Position numbers and translations under genes: made by a program
Notes under the pieces: model-generated
Told to the model about the DNA's origin: nothing
Seen by the model: only the letters and a program-made list of their open reading frames with translations
The model's database searches: none
NCBI RefSeq assembly: GCF_900177665.1
Contig: NZ_FXAW01000005.1
Location: forward strand, 248,001 to 312,000
Direction: 5' to 3'
Length of the DNA stretch: 64,000 bases
DNA from: Marivirga sericea
GTDB lineage: Bacteria > Bacteroidota > Bacteroidia > Cytophagales > Cyclobacteriaceae
Part shown: positions 57,443 through 64,000 of the stretch, in pieces
Layout: the number at the start of each line of letters is the position of its first letter
Position numbering within the stretch: the stretch's first letter is position 1

Positions 57443-57898
57443 CTAGGCTTTGTTTTTGTTAACTTTAGAAATAATTCTAGATAACTCATGCAACTCCTCT
57501 GACGTGAGTATACCAAAAAATTCGCTCATTTTTTCTTTGATGATGGGCTCGATCTGAACAATCAATGCTTTTCCATCATCATTGATCGATATAGCTGAAT
57601 TTCTTCTATCATTTTCTTGTCTTGACCTGTTAATTAATCCCTTTTCCACTAATCTTTGCACTATACGAGAAATATCAGGTACATTTTCTCTCAAATAGCT
57701 TTTTACCTTATTCAGGTTCATCGGTTGTTTTGAATGGTCATTCAGGATTGCTAGCACTTCATATTGCTGACGCGTAATATCAAATACTTTCATTGCCCGA
57801 GAAATATTATAAGATAATTTCTGTTGACAGCTAAGCAACGTAGCAAATGTTTGACCTATTAATGAATTAGTATGTTCTCTTTCGGATCCGCTCTTCAT
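57443..57898 (-). CDS. MarR family transcriptional regulator
   Basis: A 151-residue winged-helix protein with QQYEVLAILNDH, the recognition region VPDISRIVQRLVEKGLINRSRQENDRRNSAISI and a helical dimer tail. The DR-R wing fits the family. It lies between menF and the exonuclease gene. A short inverted repeat at 57909-57926 directly upstream could be its operator. Confidence 0.9.
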   Translation of the reverse strand: MKSGSEREHTNSLIGQTFATLLSCQQKLSYNISRAMKVFDITRQQYEVLAILNDHSKQPMNLNKVKSYLRENVPDISRIVQRLVEKGLINRSRQENDRRNSAISINDDGKALIVQIEPIIKEKMSEFFGILTSEELHELSRIISKVNKNKA

Positions 57899-57908
57899 TG
57901 CTATATTC

Positions 57909-57926
57909 GATTAAAATAGCTTAATC
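57909..57926. promoter_or_regulatory. Possible MarR operator
   Basis: GATTAA and TTAATC are arranged as an inverted repeat with a 6-bp spacer, 11 nt upstream of the marR start. AT-rich short repeats are common by chance here. Confidence 0.3.
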
Positions 57927-57959
57927 ATCGATTAACAAATTAAAATTACGGATTATTGT

Positions 57960-59216
57960 TTAGATTCCGAAAATAACATCAGACAATACCTTACATTTCA
58001 TTTCGGTTTCCTCCCACTCTTTTTCTGCTTTTGAATCTTCCGTGATTCCAGCCCCCGCATAAAAAGTAACGGTTTGATTATTGATTTGACAGCATCGCAA
58101 ATTAACAAATAAATGACTCAAGCCAGATAAATGAACAGGTCCCATGAAACCACTAAAATAGCTACGATCATGTTTTTCTTTCTTAGAGATAAATTCTAGG
58201 GCAGATTCCTTCGGCATACCGCAAACGGCAGAAGTGGGATGTAATAACTTTAACATTACCGAACCTAATTCTGGAAAGTTGGCTGACTCAGTATGTACTT
58301 TGAATGTAGTTTTCAAATGCAATAGATTTCCAGCCTCGACAGTTTTAGGACCTATTTCATCAAAATCTCTAAGCCTAATTTTCTTGAAACAGTTAATAAT
58401 ATATCTTGAGACATAAGCTTGTTCTTCTATCTCCTTTTGAGTCCAGGTAGTTTCTGCTATGCTCTTTTCAGACTTCCGCTGCGTACCTGCCAAAGCCATA
58501 GTTTTAAAATATTCTCCCTTTTTATCCTCTATAAGTGTTTCAGGGCTAGCGCCTAACCATAGTCCTGTCTTGGCTGAAAAAGTAAGATTTACAAATGCAT
58601 TTGGATACTTATAGCAAGCATTTATAAATGCTTGACCAAGATTTACATTATTATCACTTTCAATGTGCTTAATTTTGGAAGGTACTACTTTGTAAAACTC
58701 TTCCCTTTTAATCGATTGAATCCCTTCCTCTACCATCTGAATATATTCTGAAGAGAAGGTAGATCTCAGATTATCGTTTTTTGCTAAAATAGAAAAGTCA
58801 AATTCCGAAGCCTCTTCAATTTTCGCTTCTATTTGCTCACTTGGAGACCTTAACCAATCAAGGGATATTTCAGCTGTAGTATCATTGTCATTAGGGGTTA
58901 ACAAAATTTCTCCTAGTACTTCTGCCTCAAAATGCACAATTTTATTTAAGCCAGTACGAAAAGGGTGCATGAGAAAACCTGAAGATAAATCCTCCAAATT
59001 TAGCTCCTGAATATATTTTCCACCAGATAAATCACATAGGATCTTTAATTTTGATTCATTGGGCAGCCTGTAAACAGCTAATGCTGCACTATTCGTCTGC
59101 GCAAATCCTAAAAATTTATTCAAGTGAGCTTCAGCAGTGAGCTGCTGATTTATTTCTTTTGTGCTTTTTTCCAAAACTATTTCTTGACTACTGCCATAGT
59201 AATACGACTTACACAC
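57960..59216 (-). CDS. menF: Isochorismate synthase
   Basis: A 418-residue chorismate-binding enzyme. The core shows YKVVPSK, KTMALAGTQ, GNLLHLKTTF and HPTSAVCGMPKESALEF, with the GAGITEDSKAEKEWEETEMK end. It converts chorismate to isochorismate, the first step of menaquinone synthesis. The frame opens with GTG at 59216, overlapping the upstream thioesterase gene by 40 nt. A TTG at 59174, just after that stop, is an equally good start and would remove 14 residues. Confidence 0.93.
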   Translation of the reverse strand: MCKSYYYGSSQEIVLEKSTKEINQQLTAEAHLNKFLGFAQTNSAALAVYRLPNESKLKILCDLSGGKYIQELNLEDLSSGFLMHPFRTGLNKIVHFEAEVLGEILLTPNDNDTTAEISLDWLRSPSEQIEAKIEEASEFDFSILAKNDNLRSTFSSEYIQMVEEGIQSIKREEFYKVVPSKIKHIESDNNVNLGQAFINACYKYPNAFVNLTFSAKTGLWLGASPETLIEDKKGEYFKTMALAGTQRKSEKSIAETTWTQKEIEEQAYVSRYIINCFKKIRLRDFDEIGPKTVEAGNLLHLKTTFKVHTESANFPELGSVMLKLLHPTSAVCGMPKESALEFISKKEKHDRSYFSGFMGPVHLSGLSHLFVNLRCCQINNQTVTFYAGAGITEDSKAEKEWEETEMKCKVLSDVIFGI

Positions 59217-59602
59217 ACTAATTGTTCACGCTCATTCTTAATTTCTATATGCCAAACTTGTGTAGTTCTTCCTACATGAACGGGCGTAGTTTTTCCATAT
59301 ACCCAGCCCTCTTTTATTCCACGAATGTGATTTGCATTTATATCTAAACCAACGCAATAAAATTTCTCTGAATCTACCATTAACATAGCAGCCACACTTC
59401 CTAAAGTTTCCGCCAATACAACTGATGCACCGCCATGCAATAAACCATAAGGCTGGTGTGTCCTTTTATCTACTGGCATCTTGGCAACTAAGTGGTTATC
59501 ACCAACCTCTGTAAAACTCATCCCTAACACTTCAGAAATCGTGTTTTTACCTAGTTTATTGAGCTCTTCCAAACTTGGTTTTTGAATAAATTTCCTATCC
59601 AT
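59177..59602 (-). CDS. menI: Hotdog-fold thioesterase, probably DHNA-CoA hydrolase
   Basis: From the ATG at 59602 it has 141 residues (the longer frame to 59671 lacks a better start). The hotdog motifs are HQPYGLLHGGASVVLAETLGS and NANHIRGIKEGWVYGKTTPVHVGRTTQVW. Together with menF it fits hydrolysis of 1,4-dihydroxy-2-naphthoyl-CoA in menaquinone synthesis. Other acyl-CoA substrates are possible for this PaaI/YdiI-like family. Confidence 0.85.
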   Translation of the reverse strand: MDRKFIQKPSLEELNKLGKNTISEVLGMSFTEVGDNHLVAKMPVDKRTHQPYGLLHGGASVVLAETLGSVAAMLMVDSEKFYCVGLDINANHIRGIKEGWVYGKTTPVHVGRTTQVWHIEIKNEREQLVCVSRITMAVVKK

Positions 59603-59708
59603 AGTAATTGCAGTGATTCTGTTTTGTAATTTCGAACCGAAAATTACGGATTCGCATTCAATTTTGAACAATTTTTTTGTGATTTTGATTTACTCTGAAA
59701 TATAAAAA

Positions 59709-60329
59709 ATGGTAAAAGATATATACATAGTGCGCCATGGGCAAACTGATTACAACCTTAAAGGGATTGTACAAGGTAGTGGTGTAGATGCTTCGCTAAA
59801 TGAAACTGGAAGAAGTCAAGCCAATCAGTTTTTTACAACTTACGGAGATTTTCCATTCGATAAATTATACATCTCTACTCTAAAAAGGACTCAGGAATCT
59901 GTTCAGGGCTTCATTGATAAAAACTTACCATATGAAAAGCTTTCTGGCTTAAATGAAATTAGCTGGGGAACTCGAGAAGGTCAACCCTTCACTCCCGAGG
60001 AAAATAAATACTATTACGCCATGCTGGACAGATGGAAAGAGGGTGAAACTTCACTACCGGTTGAAGGAGGAGAATCTCCTGATCAAGTAGCTATGCGCCA
60101 ATTAGAAGCAATGAAACATATCATGAGTAAAACAGAAGAACGTAAAGTCTTGATTTGCATGCATGGGAGAGCAATGCGAATTTTATTAGCTCATTTATTC
60201 AATTATCCACTCTCCGATATGGATATCTTCGAGCACACTAATCTGGGCTTGTATCAAATTAGAGCCACGGATAATATGTTTCAGCTGGTGAAGTATAATG
60301 ATCGAGGGCATTTGAGTGATACTATTTAA
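59709..60329 (+). CDS. Histidine phosphatase family protein
   Basis: A 206-residue phosphoglycerate mutase-like protein. The phospho-His motif is IYIVRHGQTDYN, the second catalytic segment is ISTLKRTQESVQGF and the later His is in LICMHGRAMRILLAH. It could act on phosphosugars, cobalamin intermediates or other phosphoesters. It is divergent from menI with a 106-nt gap. Confidence 0.9.
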   Translation: MVKDIYIVRHGQTDYNLKGIVQGSGVDASLNETGRSQANQFFTTYGDFPFDKLYISTLKRTQESVQGFIDKNLPYEKLSGLNEISWGTREGQPFTPEENKYYYAMLDRWKEGETSLPVEGGESPDQVAMRQLEAMKHIMSKTEERKVLICMHGRAMRILLAHLFNYPLSDMDIFEHTNLGLYQIRATDNMFQLVKYNDRGHLSDTI

Positions 60330-60680
60330 AGAATTGTAAAATAAGTTTATATAGGTAAGAAAAAACTTAAGTGCTATTTTTTAGTTGTTCATCTTTTTTT
60401 TTCTTAATAAAAAAGAAACAAGAAATCAAGAAAATTTAATGCTTCAACCCTCAAACCCTACGCTGGCCCGCTAAACTTTCATCCCTCCCGCTTTTCCAAG
60501 TTCCTCGGAAGTGGTCGTGTTAGATCTTTTGCCACTTCCTAGTAAAAATGATATGGTTTTTCATCGAAGTTTAGTTTCAAGTTTAAAATCACTTAAGAAT
60601 AAGAAAGTAGACTTGTCCTCCATCCCGCACGCACGGAACAACTTAAATCAAAATTTACAAATCTGTTAATTTGAGGCAAA
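60330..60680. other. Gene-free stretch with a nested foldback
   Basis: The 351 nt between two convergent genes contain T and A runs near 60400-60420, then a segment with higher GC (60445-60540) and the nested inverted repeats listed separately. No coding frame with family features is visible. Confidence 0.5.
60471..60574. repeat. Nested inverted repeats forming a 104-bp foldback
   Basis: The outer arms are CTAAACTT (60471-60478) and AAGTTTAG (60567-60574). The inner arms are GGAAGTGG (60507-60514) and CCACTTCC (60532-60539). The distances between outer and inner arms are 28 and 27 nt, so the structure is nearly symmetrical. It may be a repeat-family member or a structured RNA at the shared 3' end of two convergent genes. 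Confidence 0.5.
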
Positions 60681-62021
60681 CTAACATACCAACAACCCTA
60701 CAATAAAAATCAAACTACCTAAAATCAAAGCAAATAAACTGTAAGGCAGGATATCTTTAGCTTTCAGTTGTGTTATCCCTAGAAGTGGCAACGCCCAAAA
60801 AGGCTGTAACATATTGGTAATCTGATCACCATAAGATAGTGCCATTACAATCTTAGGAATGGGGATATTTAAAGCTTTAGCCGCTTCCACTACAATTGGT
60901 CCTTGAACTGCCCACTGTCCGCCCCCTGATGGAACAAAAAAATTGACTAAGCCTGCACTAAAGAAGGTCAAAATAGGAAAAGAAGTGGCGGTTGAAATTG
61001 AAACGAAGAAATCGGATATTAAAATTACTAAGCCAGAATATTTCATAATACCCATGATACCAGAATAGAGAGGAAACTGAATCACGATACCTGTTACGCC
61101 TTGAATTCCTCTATTCACTGCGGCCATAAATTTGCCCAAACTTCCATGCAGGAGTATTCCAAAAGTAAGCAGTAAAAAATTGACGAAATTCAAATCCATA
61201 AAAGCTTGATTTGATTGAATCTTATCGAATGCAAACAATACAGCACTGATGAACATAACGCCTCCTAATACATAAGCGATCCATGCTTTATTTTCACTAT
61301 CATCACTTAGCTCTTCTTTAACCTTTTCTTGTTGATGGCTAAGTAAAGAATGGTAATCCGAATTGGGCTTAAAATAGTTTCCTAAGAGATAAAATAGAGT
61401 GGGGACAGCGATCAAAAGAAGCAAGCTTATCACAATATTCATATTCGAAAAGAGCGTCTCAGAAATGCCAATAATGCCAATTTCCTCAATTAAGAAATGA
61501 TTAGCTTCAGCTACTTTTAGAGGTGCAGAAGCAGATAATCCTCCATGCCAGACCATCATTCCAGAATAGCCAGCTGCACCTAAAACTCCATAATTAAAAG
61601 CTTTATTTTGGGTTGTAAAATTCTCTCCTATTCTCCGGCTTAAAATAGCACCAAAAACCAAGCATAAGCCCCAGTTCAAAAAACTCATGATGATGGTAAA
61701 AAAGCTAATAAAAAAAGCCGCTTGTGCAGTATTAGTTGGAATTGACCCGATCTTATTTATGAGTCTTGAAAAAAATGGGGTTAAAGCAAGTGTATGTCCT
61801 AAGAGCAGTATTAAAACCATCTGCATGGTAAAGGCCAAAAGCTCCCAAAAACCTGTTTGCCAATAGCCTAAAATACTTTGAGATTGTTTGAACAAATTTC
61901 CATCCTGCTCGGTAAAAAATAGTGCTAAAGCAAAAGTGATCCCGCTTAAAAGGATTGCAATTACAAAAGGAGAAGGCAAAAATCGCTCTACTAGTTTGAT
62001 GTAGGATCTGGAAAAAGACAT
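60681..62021 (-). CDS. AtoE-like short-chain fatty acid transporter
   Basis: A 446-residue protein with about 11-12 membrane helices. The family hallmark FFSAGLVNFFVPSGGGQWAVQGPIVVEAA is present, together with SYGDQITNMLQPFWALPLLGI. Relatives carry short-chain fatty acids such as butyrate. The upstream gene is acyl-CoA reductase (60 nt away), which suggests a joint role in fatty-acid or aldehyde metabolism. Confidence 0.9.
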   Translation of the reverse strand: MSFSRSYIKLVERFLPSPFVIAILLSGITFALALFFTEQDGNLFKQSQSILGYWQTGFWELLAFTMQMVLILLLGHTLALTPFFSRLINKIGSIPTNTAQAAFFISFFTIIMSFLNWGLCLVFGAILSRRIGENFTTQNKAFNYGVLGAAGYSGMMVWHGGLSASAPLKVAEANHFLIEEIGIIGISETLFSNMNIVISLLLLIAVPTLFYLLGNYFKPNSDYHSLLSHQQEKVKEELSDDSENKAWIAYVLGGVMFISAVLFAFDKIQSNQAFMDLNFVNFLLLTFGILLHGSLGKFMAAVNRGIQGVTGIVIQFPLYSGIMGIMKYSGLVILISDFFVSISTATSFPILTFFSAGLVNFFVPSGGGQWAVQGPIVVEAAKALNIPIPKIVMALSYGDQITNMLQPFWALPLLGITQLKAKDILPYSLFALILGSLIFIVGLLVC

Positions 62022-62081
62022 TTAGAATTTTTCTTGAAAATTACATGGCTATAACTAATTGTCCAAAAATATAGCCTTGAA

Positions 62082-63086
62082 TTACTTTAAGGCTGAAAGA
62101 AATTTCAACGTATCAACACCATCAGCATAGTCCCACAACTCTGGCTTTTGAGCTTGTCCTGGTTGCAAATCGCTTCCTTTTTGCACTACACATTGAATTT
62201 GCTCCTCTTTTTGACCCAGCTTAGCTTGTAAGTCTGTTTCATCCTTATAAAATTCGTAAAACAATACGGAAATGGGTGACACTAGTGCTTTGTCCTCTTT
62301 CATAAGGAAAAAGCCAGAATCTAAATGGGGCTCATCATTTACTAAATAAATGGATTTGTTATAATCATAATTATTTACCCATTTATGATGATCAGCCACC
62401 CATTTGAAATCATCCAATGCTTCAATGAAAGGTGAGAAATTAAATCCTTCAGGAACCAAAAGTTTACTTACGTTTCGACAACCCAACCCATAATATTGAA
62501 ATATATCCTTACCCACAGCTTGAATTTCTTCGTCAGACTCCTTTCCTGTTAAAACGGCTATGGAGCTTCTGTTTTTTCGGATAATGTTAGGATATTTACC
62601 AAAATACTGTTCAAAATATCTTGCCGAATTATTGCTTCCTGTTGCAATTACTGCATCAAAACCACTAATTGTTTCTTGCGTCAGTTCAATCCTATTTTCA
62701 AATCCTGGCTGTATTTTTACTAAAAGTGACACTACTTCTTTTAATAAATATGGGTCTTGAGAGCTAATTTTAGCGACCACGCTGTGGCCTGAAATGAGTA
62801 CGGATAAGAAATCATGAAAGCCAACTAAAGGAATATTACCCGCCATGATGACAGCTATTTTTTTACTGCTTTCCGTTGGTAAATCATATTGTTCAACCCA
62901 TTTCTCTAATTTATCAGCTTCCAGCATCTCTCCTATTGCTTTAACTGCATGAAATACATTCTCACGTGTGAACCAATTATTATAAGCGGTAGCACGGAAA
63001 TACCATTCATCTAGTTCCGACTCACTTAGATTTCTAAGTTGCTCTCCTAGGGCCTTAAATGCTTGTACTCGTTGCTGCAAATTCAT
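62082..63086 (-). CDS. Acyl-CoA reductase (LuxC-like)
   Basis: A 334-residue protein of the LuxC/acyl-CoA reductase family, with IAVIMAGNIPLVGFHDFLSVLISGH, VIATGSNNSARYFEQYFGKYPNIIRKNRSSIAVL and the Cys-bearing GLGCRNVSKLLVP segment. It would reduce acyl-CoA to the aldehyde with NADPH. It shares the transcript with the fatty acid transporter downstream. Confidence 0.9.
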   Translation of the reverse strand: MNLQQRVQAFKALGEQLRNLSESELDEWYFRATAYNNWFTRENVFHAVKAIGEMLEADKLEKWVEQYDLPTESSKKIAVIMAGNIPLVGFHDFLSVLISGHSVVAKISSQDPYLLKEVVSLLVKIQPGFENRIELTQETISGFDAVIATGSNNSARYFEQYFGKYPNIIRKNRSSIAVLTGKESDEEIQAVGKDIFQYYGLGCRNVSKLLVPEGFNFSPFIEALDDFKWVADHHKWVNNYDYNKSIYLVNDEPHLDSGFFLMKEDKALVSPISVLFYEFYKDETDLQAKLGQKEEQIQCVVQKGSDLQPGQAQKPELWDYADGVDTLKFLSALK

Positions 63087-63278
63087 ATTTAGCTATTAAT
63101 TTGAAAAATGAAATGCAAAATTAACGGAATATAGATAGAATAGAAATAAGAAAGACAGATAAAAGCGGGAGTTAGAAGTTTAATGAACCTGAATAGGATT
63201 TGGATTGATAGTCACTTAATTGATCATGTAACAAATAAGAATGAGCAGGGTTAAAATACATGAACTAAAATACAAATT

Positions 63279-63722
63279 ATGGCTATTAAAAGAAAAGTAA
63301 ATGCAAATTGGAAAGGAACTGGGACTGAAGGAAAAGGTCACTTAAGCAGTCCTAATAATTTTTTTGAAAATACTCCCTACTCTTTCAAGAGCAGATTTGA
63401 AAATGAGGATGGAAAATCAGGTACTAATCCTGAAGAATTGATTGCAGCTGCTCATTCCGCTTGTTACGCCATGGCATTAAGCGTGGAGATTTCAAAAGCA
63501 GGACATACACCTGACGAAATAGATGCTAATGCCGAAGTAGTGCTTGACAAAGAAGGCGAAGGCTTTGCCATTAAAGAGATAAAATTGACTGTGAAAGGAA
63601 AAGTAAGTGATTTGTCAGAAGAAAAGTTTTTGGAAATGGCTGAAGGAGCCAAAAAAGGTTGCCCTATTTCAAAGGCTTTGAGTGCTGTCCCCATCTCATT
63701 GGAAGCAAGCTTCGAAGCATAA
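63279..63722 (+). CDS. osmC: OsmC family organic hydroperoxide reductase
   Basis: A 147-residue protein of the OsmC subtype with redox cysteines in AAHSACYAMALSVE and GAKKGCPISKALS, and GTNPEELIAAAHSAC. It reduces organic peroxides. It is shorter and more canonical than the second OsmC-like protein at 35098. It ends at a strong hairpin terminator. Confidence 0.93.
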   Translation: MAIKRKVNANWKGTGTEGKGHLSSPNNFFENTPYSFKSRFENEDGKSGTNPEELIAAAHSACYAMALSVEISKAGHTPDEIDANAEVVLDKEGEGFAIKEIKLTVKGKVSDLSEEKFLEMAEGAKKGCPISKALSAVPISLEASFEA

Positions 63723-63728
63723 TACTTA

Positions 63729-63757
63729 AAGGCATGGCTAGTCCCATGCCTTATTTT
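63729..63757 (+). terminator. Terminator after osmC
   Basis: AAGGCATGG (63729-63737) pairs with CCATGCCTT (63744-63752) around a 6-nt loop and is followed by a T-rich tail. It lies 6 nt after the osmC stop. Confidence 0.85.
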
Positions 63758-64000
63758 TTATTTTTCTAACGGCTCATCTAATAGATAAAAATCAATAAAC
63801 TCCCGAACACAGGCATGACCTCCTTTAGTTTGGAGTACCAAGTTAACTGACTCCTTTATCTTTAAAACTGCATCAGCGGGACAAGCTGAAAATCCGACAG
63901 CTTGCATAACTGCTAAATCATTTATGTCATCTCCGATAATAGCAACTTCTTCAAGGCCAATTTCCAATTTCTCACACCAATCTAATAAAATATCCATTTT
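63758..64000 (-). CDS. kdsC: KdsC-type HAD phosphatase, partial (C-terminal part)
   Basis: Only about the last 80 residues are in the window and the frame runs off the right edge. The HAD motif IV, IIGDDINDLAVMQAVG, and the end GGHACVREFIDFYL match 3-deoxy-D-manno-octulosonate 8-phosphate phosphatase of LPS synthesis. The similar neuraminate-related phosphatases cannot be excluded without the N-terminus. It converges with osmC. Confidence 0.8.
   Translation of the reverse strand, partial: KMDILLDWCEKLEIGLEEVAIIGDDINDLAVMQAVGFSACPADAVLKIKESVNLVLQTKGGHACVREFIDFYLLDEPLEK

Overview
The window is low-GC DNA from a member of the Bacteroidota, most likely a Cytophagales-type marine or soil bacterium (genus not determined). 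The evidence is the TAnnTTTG-type promoters, a type IX secretion sorting domain protein, the reduced ribosome-binding sites, bacteroidete families such as the TPR-kinase-AraC hybrid regulator, and the menaquinone and clp gene arrangements. There is no rRNA, CRISPR array, prophage or recognisable insertion sequence. One tRNA (Leu, UAG) and one SAM-I riboswitch are present.

Layout. (1) 1-7.9 kb, minus strand: a chemosensory operon, in transcription order soluble MCP, cheW, cheD, cheY, cheB, cheA, a cheC-like phosphatase, and a membrane GAF/PAS protein cut by the window edge. cheR is not seen. (2) 8.2-15.1 kb: a two-gene phosphorelay, a small [2Fe-2S] ferredoxin, an MFS/class V aminotransferase pair, an orphan four-helix-bundle receptor domain and small envelope proteins. 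(3) 15.2-20.9 kb: folK, sppA, bioB, a lipoprotein amylase and a ferredoxin. (4) 21-29.7 kb, minus strand: an exported cluster with two paralogous amidohydrolases, three NTF2/SnoaL-like proteins, a DUF418 protein and a multipass membrane protein, preceded by a 981-residue one-protein phosphorelay that probably controls it. (5) 29.9-31.9 kb: a three-gene sensory operon that begins with a stand-alone ethylene-receptor-like (ETR1-type) copper-binding membrane domain, followed by a histidine kinase and a response regulator. (6) 32-40.1 kb: FUSC transporter, YdeI, OsmC, DUF1456, sucD, DUF2256, nnr, a tiny T9SS-tail protein and YhhN. (7) 40.2-45.1 kb: promoter, SAM-I riboswitch, a 46-codon leader ORF ending in Met/Cys codons (MRMCMCCCC), then metY-metX-hom with 14-nt overlaps, and a rimK-like gene. 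(8) 45.3-53.4 kb: clpX-clpP, tig, tRNA-Leu, rel/spoT, fur-family, STAS and purA. (9) 53.7-64 kb: M28 peptidase, repeat-bearing gaps, DUF6624, ligase-associated exonuclease, MarR, menF-menI, a phosphatase, an AtoE-like transporter, acyl-CoA reductase, OsmC and a partial kdsC.

The two most unusual signals are the combination of a SAM riboswitch with a cysteine-tract leader ORF ahead of the methionine operon, and the split ethylene-receptor-like sensor operon. In the first, the 3' strand of the riboswitch P1 helix directly abuts the leader ATG, so SAM binding could gate leader translation while the Cys/Met codons sense charged tRNA. Also worth attention are the exported amidohydrolase/NTF2 cluster, a nested foldback element near 60.5 kb and a palindromic repeat at 55.2 kb. 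All functional statements come from motif recognition by eye; no searches or folding programs were run.
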